From Phaeoceros laevis (taxonomy: Eukaryota > Anthocerotophyta > Anthocerotopsida > Notothyladales): a stretch of DNA of 24,459 nt. This document shows, in pieces, positions 14,691 through 24,459 of the stretch (positions are counted from its first letter, which is position 1; the number at the start of each line of letters is the position of its first letter). The DNA is taken from contig JBNGIQ010007672.1 of assembly GCA_049999765.1 (NCBI GenBank), positions 1 to 24,459 of the forward strand, given 5' to 3'. The notes under the pieces are model-generated. The model had not been told where the DNA came from. It saw only the letters and a program-made list of their open reading frames with translations, and did not search any database. The position numbers and the translations under genes are program-made.

Positions 14691-14929
14691 TGGTGGCACA
14701 CTAGGTGGACTAGTGGTCTGTACCTTGCAGGGAAGTGCGCCACCCTCTCCTAGCACCTGGCTGAGCCATGCACTAGGTGGGTAGACGACCTATGCAACGC
14801 AGTGAGTCGCACCGTTCCATGCTCCTAGTGTGAACACGCGAGTCGGTGTATCCTAGGGTAATTTCACTGAAGATTCAATTTCAATTCAATTTCACTGTAG
14901 ATTCAATTTCATGAAAACCAATTGATAGA

Positions 14930-15016
14930 GCACACTGCCCTGAGTGGGTATTGAACCCCGGCCACCCCTTTGGGGGGCGGGGTTCTTTACCACTTGAATG
15001 TCCCCAAAGGGACATT
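14930..15016 (-). mobile_element. tRNA-like SINE head fragment
   Basis: On the minus strand, TTCAAGTGGTAAAGAAC (14984-15000) resembles a tRNA A box and GGGGTTCAATACCC (14946-14959) a B box, about 27 bases apart, as in a tRNA body. The flanks do not form an acceptor stem, so this is not a functional tRNA gene. A tRNA-derived SINE remnant is the simplest reading. AATGTCCC and GGGACATT (14997-15016) form a short hairpin just before the A box. Confidence 0.5.
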
Positions 15017-15186
15017 TAAAAAGAATGCAATTCAGAACTCAAAGCTCGCGCCCCGACCAAGTTACTCGTGCCCCTACCAAGCGAAGTTTGGTTCAGTTCT
15101 AGGCTCGGAATTAGGATGAGGTGTCGGGTCTGTTAATGGAAACGGGACAGGCCCGCGATTTTCTTTTGTGTGGTGTCGTTTAGGGG

Positions 15187-15639
15187 TTAAAGCCAGGAGG
15201 CACCCCCGGGCCAGGCCAGCAGGGACCCCAAAACCAACAGGTGAAGAGTGGACCATGAGCACTCTTTAGCACTCTTATCCCAAGCCGCATGAAGAGACGT
15301 AAATAGACATCACTAATTGCTAATAGACATCATTAATTGCTAAATTCTTTTGAATACACTAAATCCTCACATGAGTGACATCCATCTCACAAAATCTGAC
15401 CATCATATTTTATACCTACTGTTTGCATGCAGAAAGCACTTGTGCTAGTAACTACAGCTCCTGTCCCAGCCTGAGCAATACTGCAAAGTACATGTAAAGA
15501 GATGCCAACAATACAGAGCACCTTGACTAGTCACATTGATTAGTCTAAATGAGGTCGAGTTTGGGACATTTTGTTCTTCACCGCCACATAGCGTCTAGTA
15601 GCAACATACATGTTCTTGTTCTTCCGTACTCGGGTAGTT
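15187..15639. other. Tail of Ala/Pro repeat frame, then non-coding DNA
   Basis: 15191-15268 resumes the protein-repeat sequence broken by the TTAA-flanked element. 15304-15345 has a 20-bp direct repeat (TAGACATCACTAATTGCTA-like, twice). The remainder shows no gene. Confidence 0.5.
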
Positions 15640-15640
15640 A

Positions 15641-15776
15641 CCACTATGATATGTCTATCATGGCCCAATCCCCAAGTGCAAGTGCAAGAAAAAGTTGTCC
15701 AAGGAGTGGTGACCACTATCTAAGTCTATCATGGCCCAATCCCCAACTGCAAGTGCAAGAAAAATTTGTTAGACAA
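15641..15776. repeat. Tandem duplication, 71-bp unit, two copies
   Basis: GTCTATCATGGCCCAATCCC begins at 15653 and again at 15724. The second copy has a few substitutions. The translated frame here is the duplication, not a recognised protein. Confidence 0.85.
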
Positions 15777-15879
15777 CTTTTCCTTGCTAGCTAGCACAAC
15801 TATTCTTTGCTAGCACCACAGCACGTTGGAGGGGCCTATGGAAGCACAAAAGAAGAGGGCCCATACAGCTTTTTGCTGT

Positions 15880-16102
15880 AAAAATTTCATATATGGAAAT
15901 TTCAGATGAGAGCTATCATGAAAACATACATGAGGATGGTTGATGGCACTATGCCATATCCGACACAAGGGACTATGAAGAAAAACAGAATTGGAAAACT
16001 TGGGACCAAGATGCTTATTCCATGATCATAGGAAATTTGGATCCCATTCAACTTCCACCCTTGGATAAACACAACTATAGCAAAGGAAGCATGGGATTTC
16101 CT
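15880..16102 (+). pseudogene. Ty1/copia gag fragment, left arm of inverted repeat
   Basis: The plus strand encodes WKFQMRAIMKTYMRMVDG, typical of the start of copia Gag (the W.F.MRA motif), and ends near AKEAWDFL, matching the later TAKEAWDTL-type motif of the UBN2 region. Frameshifts and stops lie between. No integrase, reverse transcriptase or LTR was found nearby. A second copy lies inverted about 105 bp to the right. Confidence 0.7.
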
Positions 16103-16207
16103 TTACTGTTTTGATATTTACTATTTTGATATTGAATGTCATCCCTTGTATTTTAGACTCCAGATACATAGCATTCTCTACACTTTTTTTGCTCATGTTT
16201 GCTTATT

Positions 16208-16448
16208 AAAGTATCCCATGCTTCCTTTGCTGTAGTTGTGTAACTTGTGTTCATCAAATGTGCAACTTAACTGGGATTCAAACTTCTTATGATACGGATA
16301 AGCATCTTGGTCCCAAGTTTCCCGATTCTGTTTTTCTTCATCAGCCCCTTGTGTGAAGTTGTGTCAGATATGGCATAGTACCATCAACCATCCTCCTGTA
16401 TGTTTTCATGATAGCTCTCATCTGAAATTTCCATATATGAAATTTTTT
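16208..16448 (-). pseudogene. Ty1/copia gag fragment, right arm of inverted repeat
   Basis: The minus strand reads WKFQMRAIMKTYRRMVDG, later ETWDQDAYPYHKKFESQ and, in another frame, TTAKEAWDTLI. It aligns with the left arm over nearly its whole length with a small insertion and scattered substitutions. The broken frames rule out a working Gag. The two arms converge on a spacer at about 16103-16207. Confidence 0.7.
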
Positions 16449-16490
16449 TCCTTTAAACTTCTCGAGCTTTAGCTTTTTACTTATTGTAAT

Positions 16491-16612
16491 GTCCATCTTT
16501 CACCTTGTGTGGCTTACACCAAAAATTTCAAGGATTTCCACTAAATCTTGTGTCCATCTTTCACCTTATGTGGCTCACCCCAAAAACTCACAAGATTTCC
16601 ACAAAATCTTGG
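16491..16612. repeat. Tandem duplication, about 61-bp unit, two copies
   Basis: GTCCATCTTTCACCTT starts at 16491 and 16552, each followed by a similar TGTGGCT...GATTTCCAC block. The copies have diverged at several positions. Confidence 0.8.
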
Positions 16613-17363
16613 ACAATCCACTCTCCAAAAAAATTTATTCAATTTCAATGAAATTGTTGTCGAACACAACAATAAGCATACTAAGTTGTTTTAGCACAAC
16701 TAAAAGCTCGTAAGTTGTTCAGCCTTTACACTAGTCATATAACAGCATATTTATTCTCATGAATTCATGGCTCTCATATCATGTTTGATTTTATGATAAA
16801 TAAAATCAATAACCATATATTAAATGAATTTAAATCAATAAATTTGGATACATAAATTGATCTTATTAACCATACATTAAATCAATAAAGTTGGATATAC
16901 AAATCTCAAACCTTGTTGCAAGAATAAGCCCAAAGATCACCAGGTTTCTCAGATAACCAATACCTTAAGGTCAAATTACAATGTATGATAGTGTACCTAT
17001 TATACACACTCTCTAATCACTATGTATGTGGCTATGTGTGTGGTGGAACTTTTTCAAAGGGCAGGGAAGGCCCTGAGAATAAATGTTCTAAATTGCTAAC
17101 AAGTATTGCTGCGTTAATTCTGTGAGCAAACGCTCTTGAAAAAGCTGGTCACTAGACAGTTGCTGTAGGTGTTGCCAGAAATTTCCTAGGTCACTAAACA
17201 ATCCAACCTCCAACCTAGGTTGACCGCCTGATAGCCCCCATTCCAGCCAGGAAAATGCTCCAACATTACAGAATATCTCTTTTAGGAAGGGGGCTAGATT
17301 GTCAACTCTTCTTGTAGACTATCTTCTCCCTTGCTACATAACAACAAGAAGTACAACAATAGA
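16613..17363. other. AT-rich intergenic DNA, no gene seen
   Basis: Contains AT-rich direct repeats at 16790-16900 (ATTAAAT and AAATCAATAAA types). The right end should include the 3' untranslated region of the ADH-like gene relic. No RNA gene or protein motif was recognised. Confidence 0.5.
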
Positions 17364-19271
<1,908 letters not shown>

Positions 19272-20817
19272 CTGCATGCGTATGGCATCTCCATTCAAAC
19301 AACAGTGAGACATTTTCCACAGCTAGCTAGCTAGCTAGCAACCAGGATTCCTACTGGGAAGATGGAAATGCAATCCACAATCCTGACCTCGGCACGTAAT
19401 GACCTGTCCCGCAGTTGAGCTTGCTGTTGCTGATTCCATGCTTGTCAAATGCTGGCCAGTGCTTCCCGAGAACAGCAGTGAATAGCACTACTCTGAAGAG
19501 CAGTAGATAGCACTGCTGTGCTGTGGTGCATGCCCTTGGATCTGCTTGGAAGTCTGGCCTTCCATTATTTGGATAGGCCTTCGAGCGCGCCACGAGGAGA
19601 GCATGTGCCTTAGACAATGCAACTGGCGTGCCTAAATTAGACCCCCGCCACCGGAAAGCTCGGGTGGGAGCATCCAGGAATTTGCCCGCTAAAATTAGCT
19701 GCGCTCCTGAAGTAATCAGCTTAGGGGTAAAGCCACACTAAATGCTAAGTGAAAATGGTACCTATCCAACAGAACGTTTATTAGAAGATTCAGGTTTCCT
19801 GGAGTCCTGGACTAGTCTACTCCTCGTTACCTCGCAAGCCAGTGACGCAACTACCACTGGATTCCTGGTGTAAGCACACTTTTATGTAGTGCTTTTCAAT
19901 TCCCTCACATTGTGAATTTCAAAATTTTGTAAGCGACATCCTTTTTAAAAGTATACATGTGGTGCTGTGATGCGATATTAGTTGCCCATGACACATGCTG
20001 GACGAACAGCTGGGGGCCCGGGCTGTACGGGCCCGATGCGTCAGCCACGTCACACTTGCGTGTAGAGTCAGCAGACTGTACTTTTTTTTTTTTTTTGGCC
20101 GCCGTGGGGTGCACACGCTGAGCTGAAAGTGCTCAGCCAAGTACGCTACTAGTAGCCAAGTACGCTCTAGTTTGCCTTTTGGCAGCGCACTGCTTAGCGA
20201 ATCGGGATTCAGCAGTATCGCCTCCTCACTCCTGAGTTCACACGGCCACAAACTGGTAGGTGACTGACCGGTAGTAGTTTATATCATCCTCAGCAAAAGA
20301 ACTAAAATGCTCGATTGTGCACTGGATGGTGAGTTATGCCTGGGAGGAGGCTCTTGTACAATTGTGTTGAAGGGTTGAATAGTGAGCCGTGCCCTAGAGG
20401 CTAGCCCTTGTTCAATATACATGTACACACGGTACAACTCGTAAAAGTATGCGAAGATCACATACGATACGAAAATCCTTCAGGTACTAAAAAAATTCTG
20501 ATGAATGTGTGCTACAATACAAGCACGAGACGGGTGTTCAAAAAGGAACCCATTCTTAGACTGGAGCACACCAGCTGGTGCCTGCTCGCAGTCTAATCTG
20601 TGTGCAGCAGTAATCTACAGTATACAGGGAAGGAAGCTTATAGTAACAGGGGCATATTATGTACAACAAACACTGTCTCCAGAGCCAAAAAAAAAACCTT
20701 CTCCTGGGAGACAGGGCACAGCAGCATCGCGTAGTCCTGAATTGAGGGGGAGGAACAATGCTAGTGAGCAATCCACCGGATGCTTGTGGTCTCCGAGAGG
20801 TCCAGGTCCTTCCTTGG
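19272..20817. other. Intergenic DNA between ADH relic and J-protein gene
   Basis: It holds a (CTAG)n tract and a T14 run (about 20082-20096). The missing first ADH exon should lie here, but a short initiator exon cannot be picked out. Minus-strand frames of up to 110 codons match nothing recognised. The right end is presumed 3' untranslated region of the J-protein gene. Confidence 0.5.
19321..19339. repeat. (CTAG)n tract
   Basis: AGCTAGCTAGCTAGCTAGC, a self-complementary tetranucleotide run just upstream of the first recognised ADH exon. It places in-frame TAG stops above that exon, which shows the exon is internal or lacks a start. Confidence 0.9.
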
Positions 20818-21591
20818 CTACCAGCATTGGTCGGTTTCCCAGCTCTTCCCCTTCCACTGCGAGGAAGGAGTGGACATAGTGGGGTAGCTGGCTGTGGCAT
20901 AGGAGGTAGACCCTTGACTGGCAGCAGAGGAGGAGGCGGAGTAGCCGAAGCCGTAGGCATAGCCGGCGCCGTTCCCGAAATAGGGACTTGTGGTGCTGGA
21001 AGAAGAAACAGAGGAAGAAGAGGAGGAAGATCCCGCGTAGCCAGAAACGAAGTCACTGGAGGCGGACACTCCAGAGTATCTCCGCCACGCAGTCGCGTAG
21101 CCCAAGGTCTGGAAGCGGCTCATCGACAGGTGCAAATCGAAAGCCGCCTTCGCTTGGGGATCCGAGAGCACGGCGTACGCCTGATGAACTTGCAAAAAGC
21201 GGGAGGTGGAATCCTGCTTGTCCTGCTCCGCAACCACGTCCGGATGAAATTTGCGCACCAGCTGCCTGTAGGCCGCCTTCACCTCCTTGGCCGTGGCGGT
21301 GCGCTCCACCCCTAGCACCTGGTACCAGTCCTCCACAGCAGCGGTCTCCCGAGGAGAACACGCCTGCTCGCTGGCGTAGCATGAAGTCCTCCTTGCGGAA
21401 GAATTCCGGGAGGACAGCCTCGCTGAATGCCGCAAATCTCCGCAGCAGGAAGAAGCAGAAGAGGCAGAGGTGGAGACGGGGCCGGCGGCAGACAATTGAG
21501 CACTGTGTCGGAGCGACAATTCCGCCTCGGACGCCCGCATAGCCCGTGACCCCGCGATGCCCGTCGTGAAGGGGAGAGCAACCAACGCCAT
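20818..21591 (-). CDS. Small J-domain co-chaperone, probably plastid-targeted (DnaJ 11-like)
   Basis: J-proteins stimulate the ATPase of Hsp70 partners. This one is a 257-residue, single-exon protein. Residues 1-80 are rich in Ser, Ala and Arg and poor in acidic residues, as in a chloroplast transit peptide. The J-domain spans about 88-153: DWYQVLGVERTATAKEVKAAY, then the essential HPD at 116-118, then RFLQVHQAYAVLSDPQAKAAF. After it come a Ser-rich and Tyr/Gly-rich low-complexity tail and a C-terminus ending WETDQCW. There are no Gly/Phe, zinc-finger or client-binding domains, so it is a type III (class C) J-protein; short plastid J11-like proteins share this plan. GC content is higher than in the flanks. 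An ACGTGGC (G-box/ABRE-like) lies about 210 bp upstream at 21803-21809. The start at MALVALPF was chosen because it gives a full transit-like leader. Plastid location is inference. Confidence 0.88.
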   Translation of the reverse strand: MALVALPFTTGIAGSRAMRASEAELSLRHSAQLSAAGPVSTSASSASSCCGDLRHSARLSSRNSSARRTSCYASEQACSPRETAAVEDWYQVLGVERTATAKEVKAAYRQLVRKFHPDVVAEQDKQDSTSRFLQVHQAYAVLSDPQAKAAFDLHLSMSRFQTLGYATAWRRYSGVSASSDFVSGYAGSSSSSSSVSSSSTTSPYFGNGAGYAYGFGYSASSSAASQGSTSYATASYPTMSTPSSQWKGKSWETDQCW

Positions 21592-22251
21592 GCCGTCCCG
21601 GGGAAAACACCAATGCCTGTGGAGGAGAAGCAGCAGTTACCAGGGGAGGAGGAAGCTGCGCCTGCTGTTGGTGGCTCGAGAGGGAAGGCAGGCAGCGAAT
21701 GCACAAGTCTGGCTCCTGGCCGAGGTAAAAACAGGGCTGGCTGGCTGCGAGCCTTCTCGGATGCCCGGCGCACGCTCCGATTCGATTTTCCCCAGCTAAA
21801 CGACGTGGCAACGCTTATCCAATGTGCATCCGACAGGATTGCTCCAGCGTCAGCACCGCCTCGCAACGTGGCAAGTGGGTTGGGCCCACCCGGGCCCGCC
21901 CCAGTAAATGCCAAACCTCAGGATAAGGAGTCAACCGGATCCATGCTGACGCACAACGCTTCCCTCTTATCCGTTAACACGTAAGCTGTTCAGGCGTTGT
22001 ATTTATCCTTTTCCAGGTCCTGCCTGCCATGCCGCACGCCAACGGAAAACCGTCATCTTATTCATTCATCTTACTGTATTACCTTCTGTACTTGCGCTAC
22101 TTATGGTGGCTTGGGTAAGGACACGGCTGTCACGAATGCAGGCAGGTTGTCGGTGCAATTTTGCACAGCTTATATTACAACGTAACACGTTTGCTTCTTA
22201 TCCATCTGGGTTTAGCAAATTATACTCTCCATGGAAGCGTTGAAAGCCGTT
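21592..22251. other. J-protein 5' flank, no other gene
   Basis: GC-rich up to about 21950, with open frames on both strands that are compositional shadows, then AT-richer sequence. Presumed promoter and leader of the J-protein gene. Confidence 0.45.
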
Positions 22252-22294
22252 GATATAGCACAAGGATATAGCACAAGGATATATAGCACAAGGA
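22252..22294. repeat. Short tandem repeat GATATAGCACAAG, three copies
   Basis: Copies start at 22252, 22265 and 22278, the third with an extra TA. The period is 13 bp. Confidence 0.85.
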
Positions 22295-22535
22295 TGCAAC
22301 GGGCAATTGTGATTTCCTCCATTCTAGTCTACTCTACCTGCAAACATCTAGGCATCATGATGCCTTTGCCTCGTGTTGTAGCTCTTGTTACTCATCCTTC
22401 TCGTGGTGTTGTGGCTCATGTTACTCCTCCTCAAAGCCATGAAGACCGAAGAGATGGCCTTGTATCAGGTAATTCACTACAACTTGTGACAACTCAAGAT
22501 CCAAAAGAAAGCTAAGCAATTGTGCCTCAATGTAG
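22295..22535. other. No gene recognised
   Basis: A 94-codon plus-strand frame at 22231-22515 runs through the 13-bp repeat and into this stretch. It has no recognised motif, so I do not call it a gene. Confidence 0.4.
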
Positions 22536-22664
22536 AGCGTCCGAACCCTTGAGCGCCCAGTTTACGCCAAGACTGACTAGCGTCCGAACCCTTGAGCGCC
22601 CGGTTTACGCCAAGACTGACTAGCGTCCGAACCCTTGAGCGCCCGGTTTACGGCAAGACTAACT
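22536..22664. repeat. Tandem array, 43-bp unit, three copies
   Basis: Units at 22536-22578, 22579-22621 and 22622-22664 start AGCGTCCGAACCCTTGAGCG. The second and third share a G for A change (GCCCGG versus GCCCAG), and the third has two further substitutions. The array is exact in period and more GC-rich than its surroundings. Confidence 0.95.
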
Positions 22665-23258
22665 AGCTTTCAAGCAACTCTTTCGCGATAGCCATGGTCA
22701 ATACACTTCATGCGCATACACCTGACATAGGCCGTGACTGTTTGTCTCCCTTCGTATTGGCTGCAATTGTGATAGGACTTCCGAGTTCCCTTGTATACGA
22801 ACAGATATTGTGGAAGGTGCCAAGCCACTAGCATGCAAAAAATTAGCGACCCAAAGTGTACATCATGTAACGCACCTCTAATCATAGGGATTGATTCTGG
22901 GAGCTTTATGCAACATAATGTGTCTCTTATAGCCCATTTTGTAGGGTTGCATAATGTGTTTTTGATAGCCCATAATGCGTCTCTTATAGCCCATTTTGTA
23001 GGCCATGTTAATATGTGGTGTCCTGTTAGATGTTTTATAAGGGCATGTGTGTAGTTCTTGTCTGGAGACAAAAGAAAATTTACTTAATTCTTTGATTAAT
23101 CATAGGTGGTAGACAAACCATAGGCTGGAAAAGGAATTTATTACGTTCGGTAGAGTCACCGTTCATACCTAGGTATGGCAGTAGGAAAAATTAGTGTATG
23201 TATTACTCATATAAGATAAATACAGAACTAATCGTTTTTCTTAGCGGTTTGTTAAAAT
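22665..23258. other. No gene; short repeats at 22915-23002
   Basis: Three imperfect copies of ATAATGTGTCTCTTATAGCC occur between 22916 and 23002, two of them extended by CATTTTGTAGG. Open frames of up to 133 codons span these repeats on the minus strand and are repeat-driven. Nothing else was recognised. Confidence 0.55.
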
Positions 23259-23381
23259 CTTTTTGGTGAACATCCTATGCACCAAAAGCATCTTTTTGGT
23301 GAGCAATCTTATGCACCAAAGCTCACAAGTGCCCGTCTTTTTGGTGAGCGATCCTATGCACCAAAGCTCACAAGTGCCCGG
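23259..23381. repeat. Tandem units with internal TTTGGTG/CACCAAA hairpin, three copies
   Basis: Units start with CTTTTTGGTG at 23259 (33 bp), 23292 (45 bp) and 23337 (45 bp). In each, TTTGGTG and CACCAAA are inverted and separated by 12 bases. The two longer units add GCTCACAAGTGCCCG. Confidence 0.9.
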
Positions 23382-23687
23382 ACATACCAGAGACAATCAC
23401 TTCGTAAAATGCCGAGGAGATGGTTGACATGGTTATGTAGGGTTTTCTTTGGTTGAATGAACGAATGAATTGAAGTATACTCTTCTTCATTAGTCATGCA
23501 AAAGATGAGCTCACATAGAATGAAGCCTACAATGAGTACGTGTTTCAGTTTGATAGCCCGCTAGGAAAAACGCAGTGTGGGTGTAAGGTGCATTGTCGAG
23601 CACGTAATATAATAAAGTCATTTCTTCCCTTTGAGGTATGTGGTTGCAGGTAGCAAAGTCCAAATATGTGGAGTGTATGATCAATGC

Positions 23688-23780
23688 TCCATTTGGACCC
23701 ATAAGTACCATTTCACCCATAAGAACCATTTCACCCATAAGCACCATTCATCCATAATCACCATTTCGGACCCATAAGTA
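23688..23780. repeat. Minisatellite CCCATAAGNACCATTTCA, about five copies
   Basis: A period of about 17-18 bp with point changes. The repeat creates a minus-strand frame that reads MVLMGE over and over, which is not evidence of a gene. Confidence 0.85.
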
Positions 23781-23840
23781 CGTAATAAGTTCGTCTTCTT
23801 CGCACACATATTAAATGTCTTTCCTTCCTCTGGAGGGTGT

Positions 23841-23958
23841 AATAAAGTTCTTCTATCCTATATGGAGTGTGCTTGCCTTGCCCATCAAGTAATAAAGTCA
23901 ATAAAGTTCTTCTATCCTATATGGAGTGTGCTTGCCTTGCCCATCAAGTAATAAAGTC
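23841..23958. repeat. Tandem duplication, 59-bp unit, two identical copies
   Basis: AATAAAGTTCTTCTATCCTA starts at 23841 and 23900; the units match almost perfectly. Degenerate relatives of the AATAAAGTC...CTTT start lie at about 23609 and 23950, so the region has expanded more than once. Confidence 0.9.
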
Positions 23959-24200
23959 CTTTCGCCCTAATAGGTATGTGCAGAATCAAAGGTCCTAAGA
24001 CTTTTGCATCAAAAATGTTTTCTAGATGAACTCAAATAGTCGATGGCCTGTTTGTAGTAATCAATGTAGCATGGTCGTGATAATCTATAATGCAGTAGTA
24101 ACTCCCTTGAAGATTATATTTTCTCTTGACCACATTAAGAGAAATAAAAATGTTCAAATAATAACTTGTTTGGCACTAAAAATACATGGTCTACAAGATC
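23959..24200. other. No gene seen
   Basis: AT-rich sequence between the 59-bp duplication and TAG-tailed copy 3. One 68-codon frame, no recognisable motif. Confidence 0.45.
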
Positions 24201-24267
24201 TAGTAGTAGTAGTAGTAGAAAGGTCATGCTAGCCGACTCCACATGGGAATCGAGCACGCCGACACAT
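24201..24267 (-). mobile_element. (TAG)n-tailed element, copy 3
   Basis: Six TAG units, then AAAGGTCATGCTAGCCGACT and CATGGGAATCGAGCACGCCG to ACACAT at 24267. It matches copy 2 at 14626-14690 almost base for base across the non-repeat part, and similarity stops at the same ACACAT. Copy 1 (2482-2703) shares the junction but stops earlier. Confidence 0.6.
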
Positions 24268-24459
24268 CTCACTTTCACAAGAACACGGATAACTTTATTG
24301 TGAGTTTTTTGGTAAAAGTAGCACTTATACTTTATGTGTCGTTAAATCCATATCAAGCCAAATACCATATGATATTTCAATTGAGCGAAACATGGAAGAA
24401 CATGCAAAATCATTTTAACCACTATCTTAGTTCCTCACATAAGTTGTTGGAAGAAGCAT
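24268..24459. other. AT-rich end of window, no gene seen
   Basis: No open frame, repeat or RNA gene recognised in the last 190 bases. Confidence 0.5.

Larger units (their letters stand above)
14213..15186. mobile_element. TTAA-flanked terminal-inverted-repeat element, non-autonomous, piggyBac-like
   Basis: The left end reads TTAA then CCCCTAAACGACAC; the right end read on the minus strand is TTAA then CCCCTAAACGACAC. That is 14 identical terminal bases bordered on both sides by TTAA (14209-14212 and 15187-15190). Similarity resumes further in as GGGCCTGTTCCGTT versus GGGCCTGTCCCGTT. The 974-bp interior has no transposase-like frame, so it would need help to move. The outer flanks belong to one 18-bp-unit protein repeat, and removing the element with one TTAA leaves unit spacing of about 19 bp, consistent with insertion. 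Known biology: TTAA target duplication and CCC-starting termini are hallmarks of piggyBac elements. Assignment to that superfamily is inference; another TIR family with a chance TTAA is possible. Confidence 0.65.

Noticed and set aside
14946-15000. Functional tRNA gene on the minus strand
   Set aside because: A- and B-box-like motifs are present, but no acceptor stem or anticodon arm pairs properly.
20758-21984. Long overlapping open frames on both strands around the J-protein (up to 252 codons)
   Set aside because: They are shadows of a GC-rich coding region; only the frame with the HPD J-domain has family motifs.
22536-23381. Regular repeats as a CRISPR array
   Set aside because: The DNA is eukaryotic, the units are contiguous without unique spacers, and no cas gene is present.
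23511-23747. MVLMGE-repeat protein frame
   Set aside because: Produced by the 18-bp minisatellite; no independent coding evidence.

Overview
The window looks like nuclear DNA of a land plant. Three spliced genes, one spliced gene relic and one intronless gene are separated by transposon-derived and repeat-rich DNA. The evidence for a plant is a chloroplast NADP-malate dehydrogenase with both the N- and C-terminal redox cysteine pairs, a plastid-type small J-protein, a plant-type zinc alcohol dehydrogenase relic and a plant-like Derlin. Most introns are short (about 80-450 bp, one of 843 bp), which would suit a compact-intron non-seed plant such as a lycophyte or bryophyte. That placement is inference; the species cannot be read from the sequence. 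One run of 10 N (2556-2565) inside a microsatellite marks an assembly gap.

Layout. 1-1890: no recognisable gene. 1890-2790: local inverted and tandem repeats and a long (TAG)n array, the latter part of a small inserted element. 3190-4709 (minus): decayed LINE-type non-LTR retrotransposon (ORF1-like segment plus endonuclease domain). 5429-7128 (plus): Derlin, six exons, intact. 7129-8130: convergent intergenic stretch. 8131-12561 (minus): NADP-malate dehydrogenase, reconstructed here as 15 exons, including an 11-nt last exon that restores the canonical acidic C-terminus. 13090-14106 plus 15191-15268: low-complexity Ala/Ser/Lys/Pro repeat reading frames in several frames, split by a 974-bp TTAA-flanked inverted-repeat element (14213-15186) that itself carries a tRNA-like SINE fragment. 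15640-16612: tandem duplications and an inverted pair of Ty1/copia gag fragments. 17364-19271 (minus): zinc alcohol dehydrogenase with a premature TGA and a 1-nt frameshift, most likely a pseudogene. 20818-21591 (minus): intronless plastid-type J-domain protein. 22250-24459: no gene; a cluster of unrelated short tandem repeats and another copy of the (TAG)n-tailed element.

The genes do not form a functional unit. Derlin (ER-associated degradation), NADP-MDH (chloroplast malate valve), ADH relic (fermentation or alcohol metabolism) and J-protein (plastid Hsp70 co-chaperone) are independent eukaryotic transcription units. The unusual content is the TTAA-flanked element, the family of (TAG)n-tailed insertions with an internal empty-site paralogue, the gag inverted repeat, and the alternative C-terminus possible for NADP-MDH.
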